A stretch of 25,033 nt of DNA, taken from contig VGMK01000008.1 of NCBI GenBank assembly GCA_016866375.1, positions 1 to 25,033 on the forward strand. Reading direction: 5' to 3'. A program made the position numbers and the translations under genes. This DNA is from Bacteroidota bacterium (lineage in GTDB: Bacteria > Bacteroidota > Bacteroidia > Flavobacteriales_D > Crocinitomicaceae). Of this stretch, positions 7,666 through 16,400 are shown one piece after another. Below the pieces are notes generated by a model. It saw only the letters and a list, made by a program, of their open reading frames with translations, was not told where the DNA came from and did not search any database. Each line of letters opens with the position of its first letter. The stretch's first letter is position 1.

Positions 7666-8425
7666 ACCTTAGACAAAAAGATAGCACCTCGTTTAAAAAT
7701 ATCTCTTGTTGATCTGAATGAACCCAATGTCCGGCTTTAGGGATTCCGACAAGGCAACTGTCTAAAAAATAGCTCTCCAATTTTCCTATGTCTTCGTCTA
7801 AAATATAATCGGAGAGTTCTCCACGAATGAACAGCGTTGAAACCCAAGATTCACAAAACGGAATTTCACTTAAAATCTCAGGCATAGCGATTTCTAGAAC
7901 CCTGTAGTTCATTCGCCAATCCAATATTCCTTTTTCCCTCCAATACAGATTTTTTAACAAAAACTGAATTATTCCTTCATCTGCTAAATAATTTCGGAAA
8001 TGTTTTTCAGCCTCACTACGAGCTTTAATTTTAGATAATTCTAAAGAATTAATTGCCAATAAAATCTGTTGATGGTGCGGAGGATATTCTTTTACGCCCA
8101 TATCGACCACTACCAATTTATCCAATCTTTCAGGAAATAGTTGAGCGTATCTCATAGCAACTTTGCCTCCCATTGAATGTCCCAAAAGTATCACATTTGA
8201 AAGTTCAAGTTGATTGACTAATTCTTCCACATCCGCAGCCATTAATTCATAGGAAAATTCAACCGACCATGGGGAGTGCCCATGATTTCTCAAATCAACT
8301 AAGATTACCCTATAATAATCAGCCAATCGCTTCGCGTGTGTCACCCAATTATCACTAAATCCGAATAAACCGTGTAAAATCAATAATGGTTTTCCCTTTC
8401 CAAACTCTCTGAAAAACAATTTCAT
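7664..8425 (-). CDS. Alpha/beta-fold hydrolase, YbfF-like esterase
   Basis: The 253-residue protein has the full alpha/beta-hydrolase pattern: HGLFGFSDNW (18-27, oxyanion region), LRNHGHSP (45-52), the nucleophile elbow GHSMGG with Ser84, an acidic residue after the late strand (around D206 in RGELSDY), and His233 in AGHWVHSD. The spacing and motifs resemble the YbfF group of short-chain (thio)esterases, with MenH-like and other C-C hydrolases as alternatives. No signal peptide, so cytoplasmic. Its ATG overlaps the stop of the preceding lipoprotein gene by 4 bp (8422-8425), making it the last gene of a five-gene cluster. Confidence 0.85.
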   Translation of the reverse strand: MKLFFREFGKGKPLLILHGLFGFSDNWVTHAKRLADYYRVILVDLRNHGHSPWSVEFSYELMAADVEELVNQLELSNVILLGHSMGGKVAMRYAQLFPERLDKLVVVDMGVKEYPPHHQQILLAINSLELSKIKARSEAEKHFRNYLADEGIIQFLLKNLYWREKGILDWRMNYRVLEIAMPEILSEIPFCESWVSTLFIRGELSDYILDEDIGKLESYFLDSCLVGIPKAGHWVHSDQQEIFLNEVLSFCLR

Positions 8426-8817
8426 TTCTTCTCGGCTAAATCTGATTCGCTCAACGTTTTTATGCTGAATTGTTTCTTATTGATTGTGCCTACAAGCTTT
8501 TTTATCTCGGCACTCGATACTTTACCTTCGTCGAAATAGATTCGGCAAACCTGCTTCTCGGCATTTTCTACAAAATCGTATTCGACCTTTGATACGCCTC
8601 CTGTGGCTTTTAAATTAGTACGTATTGCACCACCGCAGCCGTGCTCACAGGTCATGCCAGTAATCTCAGCAGTCAATATTTTTGTAGGGTATACTTTTAG
8701 CATTGGTTTTTCAGCTTCTATTTTTCTAGAGTTCACAGCATCAGGAGATTCACTTTTACATGCATATATGGATGCCAATAAAAGAATTAAGAGTGGTTTA
8801 TTAAAAATCATATCCAT
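8422..8817 (-). CDS. Probable lipoprotein with heavy-metal-associated (HMA) domain
   Basis: The start is placed at the ATG at 8817 (131 residues); a second ATG at 8811 is equally possible. Longer readings extend into the upstream PLP-enzyme gene and put a charged tail before the signal sequence. The N terminus has a hydrophobic core (PLLILLLAS) ending IYAC, a plausible though imperfect lipobox, followed by KSES. Residues about 50-120 form an HMA-like fold with GMTCEHGCGGAI, the GMTC-x3-C variant common in Bacteroidetes copper-binding proteins. It probably binds a soft metal ion at the membrane surface. It overlaps the preceding gene by 17 bp and the next by 4 bp. A metal protein inside an apparently metabolic cluster is unusual. 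Confidence 0.75.
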   Translation of the reverse strand: MDMIFNKPLLILLLASIYACKSESPDAVNSRKIEAEKPMLKVYPTKILTAEITGMTCEHGCGGAIRTNLKATGGVSKVEYDFVENAEKQVCRIYFDEGKVSSAEIKKLVGTINKKQFSIKTLSESDLAEKK

Positions 8818-10039
8818 GAAATTTTGTGCGTTCAGAGAGGACTTTAATTTCTCTTTTTTGAAAGTCAACGCCAATGATTTTCGGTATTGCTCTTGAACAG
8901 TGTCTCGACCATAAACCATAGGAGTTAGAACCTGTGCCCAACATTAATAGGTGATCTCCTTCGCTCATTTTAGGTAATTCAATATCTTTTTGTAAATAAT
9001 CGCCCGCAAAACATAAGGGCCCTGCAAGGTCTGTTAATTGTAAGTTTTCCTCCATTGAATTAAAATCTTTTTTGAGCGGAATAAATTCAATCCCTCTTGG
9101 TTTTACATATGCGTCTCTCACAAGGAAATCGGCTCCAAGATGAACATAGACCAATTGTTTGTCATTACGCTGTAAGACGTATTCAACAACAGATGACGCA
9201 TATCCACAATAAAAATGACACCATTGTCCGAATTCTGTAACTAACTGATAGTTTCGTAAATCGTTCACTGATTCTAACATTTTTGCATACTGCATCATTT
9301 TTGAGGGCTGATTTGTTAGTTTTTCCGGTTTTAATCCTCCCCCGATATCAATACATTCTATTCGTCTATTCGAATTATTTTCAGAGAGTTTTTTATTTAT
9401 GTCATTTGCCAAAGCCACAACCTCAGAAATTGCATCAACTGCATTTTTTATATTCTCTAGTGCACTTCCTGAGTGAATATGCAACTGTGTTACTGGATAT
9501 TTCAAACATGCCCCAACAATACTGTCCCTATTTAAAATAGGTTCTCCAAACTTTGATTCGTTTTGAGAAACGTGATAGAGTTCAGGTGAACCGGTATCTT
9601 TAATTGGATTAATTCGCAGTCCCAATATGAAATTTGGTTTTTCGGGAATACGTTCTAATTCATTTACAGAATTTACATTGAGTCTAATTCCTGAATATAA
9701 ATTATGGCAAGCTACAATCTCAGATAGCGTTTTAACAGGCGAGTCATAAACTATTTTTTTGGGGTCTATCCCTGCTGCTATCGCCATTTCCACCTCTTCC
9801 ATCGATGCCGCCTCTAAACCAAACCCCTTCGAAACTAAATAGCGCAATATGGAGGGGTGGGGATTTGTTTTGATTGCTATTGCATGAAGTACATCATATG
9901 AAGAAAAAACATCACTAAGATGGGACAAATATCTATCTAATTGATTCCAGGACTGAAAAATAACCGCTGTGTCTTGTAATTTCCGAATTTCAGAAATATG
10001 CTTCAAAACCCAAATTGCTTCTTCCTTTAGTTGTTTCAT
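8801..10039 (-). CDS. Fold-type III PLP-dependent decarboxylase-like protein (LysA/Y4yA-like)
   Basis: This 412-residue protein has the alanine-racemase-type barrel and C-terminal domain of diaminopimelate, ornithine and arginine decarboxylases. K57 in AIAIKTN is the expected PLP lysine. Other matches are GLEAASMEEV (74-83), YDSPVKT (98-104), SKFG (162-165), HIHSGSA (187-193), the phosphate-binding IDIGGGL (230-236), CFAGD with C343 (usual CESGD) and GSNSYG with Y374. The normal EPGR motif is EFGQ here (269-272), so substrate recognition probably differs from true LysA. The SPVKT stretch recalls the Y4yA-like group. Substrate unknown: it could decarboxylate an unusual amino acid. Its ATG overlaps the upstream PLP gene in ATGA (10036-10039). 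Confidence 0.8.
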   Translation of the reverse strand: MKQLKEEAIWVLKHISEIRKLQDTAVIFQSWNQLDRYLSHLSDVFSSYDVLHAIAIKTNPHPSILRYLVSKGFGLEAASMEEVEMAIAAGIDPKKIVYDSPVKTLSEIVACHNLYSGIRLNVNSVNELERIPEKPNFILGLRINPIKDTGSPELYHVSQNESKFGEPILNRDSIVGACLKYPVTQLHIHSGSALENIKNAVDAISEVVALANDINKKLSENNSNRRIECIDIGGGLKPEKLTNQPSKMMQYAKMLESVNDLRNYQLVTEFGQWCHFYCGYASSVVEYVLQRNDKQLVYVHLGADFLVRDAYVKPRGIEFIPLKKDFNSMEENLQLTDLAGPLCFAGDYLQKDIELPKMSEGDHLLMLGTGSNSYGLWSRHCSRAIPKIIGVDFQKREIKVLSERTKFHGYDF

Positions 10040-11448
10040 TTGAATAAAATATCTACTGACCTTTCGATAATATGAATCAGTTGCAAATCGTTATGAGGTG
10101 AAAAATGATTATCTTTGAGAGCGAGTCTAACTGAATAGGATCCAATTGCTAAGCGAATGAATGATTTTTCGCCGTATTGAACGGGTTGTCCGATAAAAAT
10201 GCGATTAAATCCATCTAATCCATAGTGTTCATTTAATACAAGATAATCGAATAGTTTTTTCAACTCGAAATACCTTAATTCTTTTCCATCAACCAAAACC
10301 ATAAACGAAACAATACTGTCATTGGTTAACTCCATATTTGGCATCAATTTAAAGTAATCACTTTGAGCGAGTCTTCCAGTAACTATTTGATTCCATCTTC
10401 TAATCAGCGCATTTGATTGGTCAGACGGAAATGATAAATAGGCCTTCATTTCTTGAATGGCAATTTCCCATCGCATTCTGAGCCCGATATTGATTTCATT
10501 TGATAATTGCTTCCTAATGTTTTCAAATTGGCATGGAAAATCGTATTTAGAAAATAAATTTTCAAACCCTCTAATAATTGATGCATCCTTGTTAATTAAC
10601 TTTTGAGCCCATGAAGTCGGCACCAACAAGGCCCCGCAAAATGGGGGTGCTTGATAGAATTTCGATCCCGTTACCATCAGCATAACTCCTTTGTCAAGCA
10701 TTGAATGAATTAATAGGGGATCCGTTCTGAATTGACAAATATCAACAACCCACATAATGCCCTCATGGAACTCATCAATAATCTCAAGATCATCTTTAAT
10801 GCCGGATTTACTCCCAAACACTAAATTTCCAATTATGGGTTGACCCGGATGATCTGCAATGATTTTTCGTATCGCTTGGCCTCTATTGGCGATATGCCCG
10901 GTTTCTTCCCTTGCTGGAAGATAAAAAACCTTTGATTCTATATTTCGCGAAACTTCTTTCCCTTTTGGAATATTTTTTCCGAATTGGTTCCATTCCGAAA
11001 AATACAGCCCCTCTGCCGCAACATTTGATCCCGACCCAAGCTCTTCCGGGCAGGAAACAATATTTATAATTTCTTTTTTACCATGGACCAAGGACTGAAA
11101 AATAAGGGGTAAATACATCAAATCACTTCCACTCGGACCGTAAAAGATTTCAAACCCATATTGACTATTGTCAAATAATTCCTTGAGTTGAGTGGTTTGT
11201 TGATCTATCACGGCCTGATAAATATCGGAGTTGAATTGCACCAAAAAATTATTTGCTACTTCAATCCCGAATGGTGTCAAGGTGCCGCATGTACAAGATC
11301 CTCTATTAAATAGACCCTTATAATTTAAAAGATTAAGGTGGTATTTATTTGCATTGGTTTCGGGACTTAAGAAAATGCGTTCGTCACAACCAGAAACAAG
11401 AATTTCCAATATTTTATCCCTATTGTTTATATGAACTGTTTCGGGCAT
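10036..11448 (-). CDS. Fold-type I PLP-dependent enzyme of unknown substrate
   Basis: A 470-residue protein is read from ATG 11448; an in-frame TTG at 11475 would add nine residues. The PLP site is visible as FYGPSGSDLM (about 102-111, cofactor phosphate loop), VVDICQFRTD (about 234-243, with D236 for the pyridine nitrogen) and TGSKFYQAPPFCGALLVP (about 260-277, with K263 as the likely Schiff-base lysine). The layout is that of aminotransferase class V/decarboxylase-like folds, but I recognise no named family. A Cys-rich patch, SCTCGT, lies near residue 51. It overlaps the preceding gene by 29 bp and the following PLP decarboxylase-like gene by 4 bp, so the two PLP enzymes probably work in sequence on one amino-acid-like substrate. 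Confidence 0.75.
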   Translation of the reverse strand: MPETVHINNRDKILEILVSGCDERIFLSPETNANKYHLNLLNYKGLFNRGSCTCGTLTPFGIEVANNFLVQFNSDIYQAVIDQQTTQLKELFDNSQYGFEIFYGPSGSDLMYLPLIFQSLVHGKKEIINIVSCPEELGSGSNVAAEGLYFSEWNQFGKNIPKGKEVSRNIESKVFYLPAREETGHIANRGQAIRKIIADHPGQPIIGNLVFGSKSGIKDDLEIIDEFHEGIMWVVDICQFRTDPLLIHSMLDKGVMLMVTGSKFYQAPPFCGALLVPTSWAQKLINKDASIIRGFENLFSKYDFPCQFENIRKQLSNEINIGLRMRWEIAIQEMKAYLSFPSDQSNALIRRWNQIVTGRLAQSDYFKLMPNMELTNDSIVSFMVLVDGKELRYFELKKLFDYLVLNEHYGLDGFNRIFIGQPVQYGEKSFIRLAIGSYSVRLALKDNHFSPHNDLQLIHIIERSVDILFK

Positions 11449-12472
11449 AAAATCTCTTTTTTTTATTCCACTCAATGTGTAGCAAAGTTATCCAAGAAAA
11501 GTGAGTATCATAAGTAATCTGCACTAAATTATTTTCGAATTCCTTTACCCAATCCTCATCTACCTCATAAATATTTTCATACTCGAAATAGCCATCAACA
11601 AAATACCTTGACTTCTTAAGATGAGAATCGTCATATTTTTCCAAAACGTGCCATGCTCCTTCACCTATACCCCCCAAATAATTTGCAGACACAGGAATAC
11701 TACTGTGCCTCTCGGGTGCATGTAACTGCCCCATCCTCGCATCTGTTGGCAATAATCTCGCTCTTTTAGAACTAAAAGAATAGGAGATTTTTTTCAAAAT
11801 ATCTGTTCGCGCAGCACTAATTTTACAGTTAAACCAGTCTCCAGTACCTTTATTCCATATAAAATATTTACCCTCCAAGTTAGCCGCAATTACATTGAAA
11901 AAAGGAGTTGGTGCTATGGTAGATGGACGAAGAAATCGTTTATAAATTATTGAACTTCTATCGAGTCCAGCTTGTATTGCTGTTGCTACAAAACGCGCGC
12001 AGTTCGACTCATTCTTTTTCAATCCACTGTACGGAACATAACCTTGGAGCTGGTATTCAGAAATTGTTTGTAGAACTTTTTCAATATCGAGTTGATACAT
12101 TATTGAAGCGTACAGCGCACCATCTCCATGAGTCGCTTTATTAATACTTTCAAGTTCTGAGCAAACCTCCTCAAAATTTAAAAGGTCACCAGAAGCAGAC
12201 CACTTAGGTATGGTTTTAAGAGTTAGTTTTGGATCGGTTTCCGCAGTTCTTGTCCGGCCAAATCCATTTGGAGTTATATATCTTCCAAAATCTGCATAAA
12301 TAAACACATTATGTTTTGCCACTAAAATTGCTGCATGGCCAACAAGTAAGTTGACATTCTTCAAGACACCTATTTTTCTCAGAAATTGAGATAACTTTTC
12401 AGGTGATCTTGCTGTGGTATTTGGCCACGCCATTGGAATAACTGCAGAAAACTTAGAAACCGAAGCTGGCAT
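11420..12472 (-). CDS. Putative permuted papain-like (LRAT/NlpC-P60-type) enzyme, Bacteroidetes family of unknown function
   Basis: This 350-residue protein opens the five-gene cluster. An early conserved block reads VGHAAILVA (44-52) with H46, then DFGRYITPNGFGR (61-73), and later YVPYSG and ESNCARFVATAIQAG (155-169) with C158. A His followed by a downstream Asn-Cys at the start of a helix is the order expected of circularly permuted papain-fold enzymes, such as LRAT/H-RAS-like acyltransferases and YiiX-type amidases (compare NCEHFV). It resembles an uncharacterised Bacteroidetes family (I believe DUF6695), from memory only. No signal peptide, so probably cytoplasmic. It may hydrolyse or transfer an acyl or amide group. 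An internal ATG at 12433 is an alternative start, since the presumed promoter lies very close to the first ATG. Confidence 0.65.
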   Translation of the reverse strand: MPASVSKFSAVIPMAWPNTTARSPEKLSQFLRKIGVLKNVNLLVGHAAILVAKHNVFIYADFGRYITPNGFGRTRTAETDPKLTLKTIPKWSASGDLLNFEEVCSELESINKATHGDGALYASIMYQLDIEKVLQTISEYQLQGYVPYSGLKKNESNCARFVATAIQAGLDRSSIIYKRFLRPSTIAPTPFFNVIAANLEGKYFIWNKGTGDWFNCKISAARTDILKKISYSFSSKRARLLPTDARMGQLHAPERHSSIPVSANYLGGIGEGAWHVLEKYDDSHLKKSRYFVDGYFEYENIYEVDEDWVKEFENNLVQITYDTHFSWITLLHIEWNKKKRFYARNSSYKQ

Positions 12473-12480
12473 GATTAATA

Positions 12481-12510
12481 CAAAATTAACTTATTTACTT
12501 TTTTATCAAG
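12481..12510 (-). promoter_or_regulatory. Possible promoter of the five-gene cluster
   Basis: On the minus strand CTTG (12510-12507) is followed after 18 nt by TAATTTTG (12488-12481), a full match to the TAnnTTTG -7 box with a slightly short spacer and one mismatch in the -33 box. The box ends only 8 nt before the ATG at 12472, so a transcript from here would be almost leaderless, or translation begins at the internal ATG at 12433. Confidence 0.35.
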
Positions 12511-12719
12511 AAAAAACAAGGCCGAAAAAAATTTATTTATGAATCACTTTATAATGAAATCCCGATCTCGTAAATATTTTTACCCGCTTATGTTTTGAGG
12601 GACAAAAACGCAAGAGAGGTAACAAAAGATTAATAACTAAATTGAGCCTCTCCATTTTAAAAAATCTTCAGAACATTATTCAATAAATCATTCGCATCCC
12701 AATACTATGAAATAAGGTA

Positions 12720-12746
12720 TACTTTTTTGATGGTTATAAAAAAGTA
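12720..12746 (-). terminator. Weak AT-rich hairpin downstream of the dioxygenase gene
   Basis: TACTTTTTT (12720-12728) and AAAAAAGTA (12738-12746) form a perfect 9-bp stem with a 9-nt loop, starting 36 nt after the dioxygenase stop codon. The stem has one G-C pair and no clean T run follows it on the minus strand, so it is at best a weak terminator. Confidence 0.3.
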
Positions 12747-12782
12747 AGCACTTAAAATAAGCAATTCCTAAAAAGTATGGAA

Positions 12783-13310
12783 CTAAGTAAAGCGCTCGTC
12801 AGCTTCCATAATGTGCCCACAAGATTTGCAAGTCCTCATTTCTTTAGACCCATAGAATTCCTTGAATCTGGGTATAAAATCTTTTTCGATATTTTCAAGA
12901 GGGAATCGATATGACTTTAGTGGATGATTACATTTTTCACAAAACCACATCAATCCATCCACTAGATTTGTGCCTTTTCGTACTTTTTCAATAACTAGAC
13001 CAACTGTATTCGCTCCTCGTATCGGTGAATGAGGTGTATTCCCCGGCAAAAGAAACATTTCACCTTGTTTCACTTGAATTTCTTGTGCTTTACCTTCGTG
13101 TTGTATACGCACAGTTATATCTCCCTCTAGCTGATAAAAAAGTTCCTCACTTTCATTATAGTGGTAGTCTTTTCTTGCATTTGGACCCCCAACTACCATC
13201 ACTATAAAATCACCAGCTTCTTTGTAGAGATTTTTATTCCCTACAGGTGGTTTCAATAAATCCCTGTTTTCATCAATCCATTTTTGTAAATTGAATGGAG
13301 CTAAAATCAT
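12783..13310 (-). CDS. nbaC: 3-hydroxyanthranilate 3,4-dioxygenase
   Basis: The enzyme opens the ring of 3-hydroxyanthranilate with Fe(II) and O2, giving 2-amino-3-carboxymuconate semialdehyde, which cyclises to quinolinate for NAD synthesis or is degraded further. The 175-residue length fits the bacterial cupin form. The iron ligands are H50, E56 and H94, and substrate-binding R46, R98 and E108 are in place, each one or two residues before the positions in the Cupriavidus enzyme. The C-terminal rubredoxin-like site is complete (C124, C127, C161, C164). It follows the rpoC terminator, so it is probably transcribed separately. No other kynurenine-pathway gene is in the window. The equivalent name haaO is also used. 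Confidence 0.95.
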   Translation of the reverse strand: MILAPFNLQKWIDENRDLLKPPVGNKNLYKEAGDFIVMVVGGPNARKDYHYNESEELFYQLEGDITVRIQHEGKAQEIQVKQGEMFLLPGNTPHSPIRGANTVGLVIEKVRKGTNLVDGLMWFCEKCNHPLKSYRFPLENIEKDFIPRFKEFYGSKEMRTCKSCGHIMEADERFT

Positions 13311-13353
13311 AATTAATTTTTCATAAAATTACGTAAAGAAAAAATGCAAAAAC

Positions 13354-13382
13354 AAAAAAGGATGGTTTAAGCCATCCTTTTT
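13354..13382 (-). terminator. Rho-independent terminator after rpoC
   Basis: AAAAAGGATGG (13355-13365), loop TTTAAG and CCATCCTTTTT (13372-13382) form an 11-bp stem. Read on the minus strand it ends in a run of six T (complement of 13359-13354), about 20 nt after the rpoC stop. It closes the ribosomal-protein/RNA-polymerase operon and is symmetrical enough to act in both directions. Confidence 0.85.
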
Positions 13383-13401
13383 AATCTTTTTCTCAAAAAC
13401 C

Positions 13402-16400
13402 TTAAGCATTTTCTACAAGTTCATCATATTTCTCTTGTGACGCTACAATCATCTTTTGAAAATTACGAACCCCAGTTCCGGCAGGGATTAGATGCCCTAC
13501 AATGACATTCTCTTTCAATCCTAAAAGATGATCCTCTTTTCCTGAGATTGCCGCTTCATTTAGGACTTTCGTTGTTTCTTGGAAAGAAGCTGCAGAAATA
13601 AACGACTGGGTCTGGAGGGATGCACGCGTTATTCCTTGAAGAAGTGGAGTAGAAGTAGCTGGAATTGCTTCCCTTGCTTCCACGAGATTCTTATCTTCTC
13701 TTTTCAATTTAGAATTCTCGTCTCTAAGTCTTCTAAAAGACACCAACTGACCTTTTTTCAAATCATCAGAATCGCCTGCATCTTTTACGAACATCATTCC
13801 AAATAATGCATCATTTGCTTCCATGATATCAGCTTTATGAACTGATTGCCCTTCAAGGAACATGGTATCTCCAGCCTCAATAATTTCAGCTTTTAACATC
13901 ATTTGTCTAACAATTACTTCAAAGTGTTTATCATTGATTTTTACCCCTTGAAGTCGGTATACCTCTTGGATTTCATTTACAATATATTCTTGAACTTTTG
14001 TTGGACCCTCAATATTTAAGATGTCGTTTGGTGTAATCGCACCATCAGAAAGTGGTTGGCCAGCACGAACGAAATCGTTTTGTTGAACTAGAATGTGCTT
14101 AGAGAGTGGAACCAGATAGGTTTTAACCTCTCCTAGCTTGGATGTAATTTTAATTTCTCTATTACCTCTTTTAATGGCTCCAAAAGTAGCAGTTCCATCA
14201 ATTTCAGAAACTACTGCAGGATTTGAAGGATTACGTGCTTCGAATAATTCAGTAACTCGTGGAAGTCCTCCAGTGATGTCACCCGTTTTTCCTGCCATTC
14301 TAGGAATTTTAACCAATGTATCGCCTGCTTCAATTTTATCACCTTCATTTACAGAAATATGAGCATTCACAGGTAAAGAGTATTCTCTCAGAATCTCTTT
14401 AGTCTTTATATCAACAATATGGATCGCAGGAGATTTTCTTTTATCCCGTGACTCTATTATAACCTTTTCTGTAAACCCTGTCTGTTCGTCAATTTCCTCA
14501 CGATACGTTATATTTTCCTGGATACTCTCGAATACTACTTTACCCGCAACCTCGGAAACTATCAACGCATTGTATGGATCCCATTTACAAATTACGTCAC
14601 CCTTCTTGATTTTTGAGTTTGGCGAAACTAATAATTCTGAACCATACGGAACATTCGCGCTCATAACAATAACACCTGTTTTTTCGTCTGTTATTTTCAA
14701 CTCAGCAGAACGACCAATTACTATCGTTTTATTCGTTCCGTCTGAGCTTTTACGATCAATCGTACGCAATTCATCAATTTCCAATTTCCCATTTGCCTTT
14801 GCCTTCAAATCTGAAATATCTGCAACATTAGATGCTGTTCCTCCGACGTGGAAGGTACGCAATGTCAGCTGGGTTCCTGGCTCACCAATTGATTGAGCAG
14901 CAATAACACCTACCGAGTCGCCCGTTTGAGCCAGTCTGTGGTTGGATAAATTTCGTCCATAACATTTCGCACACACTCCTCTTCTCATTTCACAAGTTAG
15001 GACAGACCGTATTTCTACTTCTTCAATACCTGCAGTCTCTATTTCTTGCGCCACGTCTTCAGAAATTAATTCACCCGAGGCAACAATGAGGTTATCGGAT
15101 TCTGGATAATATACATCATGGACCGATGTTCTACCGAGTATTCTGTCGTATAGAGGTTCAACAATTTCATCGCTTTTCTTAAGCGCAGTAGCAACGATAC
15201 CTCTTAAGGTGCCACAGTCGTTGGAATTAATTACTACATCTTGCGCTACGTCAACCAATCTACGGGTTAGATAACCTGCATCTGCCGTCTTTAATGCCGT
15301 ATCGGCAAGACCTTTACGTGCACCATGTGTTGATATAAAGTATTCAAGAATTGAAAGGCCCTCTTTAAAGTTTGATAAAATTGGATTTTCTATAATTTCT
15401 TGAACCGTAGCTCCCGATTTCTGTGGTTTAGCCATTAGACCTCTCATCCCAGAAAGCTGTCGGATCTGTTCTTTGGAACCTCGGGCTCCCGAATCAAACA
15501 TCATATAAATGGAGTTAAATCCTTGCTTATCACTTTTCAATTGATCCATCAGTGTTTGGGTCAAACGGGAATTTGTATGCGTCCAAATATCAATAATTTG
15601 GTTGTAGCGCTCGTTGTTTGTTATCAAGCCCATGTTGTAGTTAAGCATAACCTCCTTGACATCGTTTTCAGCCTTGGAAACCAGTACTTCTTTTTCTTTT
15701 GGAATGATAATGTCGTCCAAATTGAAAGAGAGACCTCCTCTAAACGCCATTTCATAGCCAAGCGTCTTTATATCATCAAGGAACTTTGCAGTTTTTGAAG
15801 TACCACAAACTTTTAGTACATCACCGATGATATCGCGCAATGCTTTCTTGGTCATAACATCGTTTATGAAACCAACTTGTTGAGGAACCTTTTCGTTGAA
15901 CAGAACGCGACCGCATGTCGTTTCAACCAGTTTGAGCTCTAACTCTCCATCGTTATTCAAGTCGTGGGTTTTAACCTTGATGTGCGCGTGGAGATCAAGT
16001 TTTCCTTCATTGTAAGCTATGATTACTTCAGAGGGTGAATAGAAAATACTACCCTCGCCTTTTACTACCTCAGTATTGGTTGATTTTTTACCCTTTGTGA
16101 TGTAATATAAACCAAGAACCATGTCTTGAGAAGGTACTGCAATTGGTGCTCCATTTGCAGGATTCAAGATATTGTGAGAGGCCAACATTAACATTTGTGC
16201 CTCTAAAATTGCTGCGTTTCCGAGCGGCAGGTGCACTGCCATTTGATCTCCATCGAAATCTGCATTAAATGCCGTTGTAACCAATGGATGGAGACGAATT
16301 GCTTTACCTTCAATTAGTTTTGGTTGGAAAGCCTGGATACCCAACCTGTGCAATGTTGGTGCTCTATTTAGCAAAACAGGGTGACCTTTTAACACATTTT

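Larger units (their letters stand above)
12473..12782. other. 310-bp AT-rich spacer between the dioxygenase gene and the five-gene cluster
   Basis: No convincing gene is present. It holds a possible promoter for the cluster at its left end, an AT-only hairpin at 12720-12746, and a loose 6-bp inverted repeat (GAGAGG 12614-12619 and CCTCTC 12647-12652). A 40-codon minus-strand frame at 12533-12655 has no supporting signal. I see no RNA-gene motif. Confidence 0.6.

Noticed and set aside
8818..8919. N-terminal extension of the HMA lipoprotein by 34 residues
   Set aside because: The extension lies wholly in the PLP-enzyme gene and would bury the signal sequence.
12539..12598. Plus-strand 19-codon frame in the 12.5-12.8 kb spacer
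   Set aside because: Too short, no terminator or recognisable motif.
12614..12652. GAGAGG/CCTCTC inverted repeat in the spacer as an RNA or mobile-element end
   Set aside because: Six bases separated by 27 nt is expected by chance and there are no target duplications or transposase.
13311..13353. Possible promoter of the dioxygenase gene (TTTG ... TAATTTTA)
   Set aside because: The spacing is 15 nt instead of about 19 and the -7 box lacks its final G; too weak to annotate, though a promoter must lie near here if the rpoC terminator is efficient.
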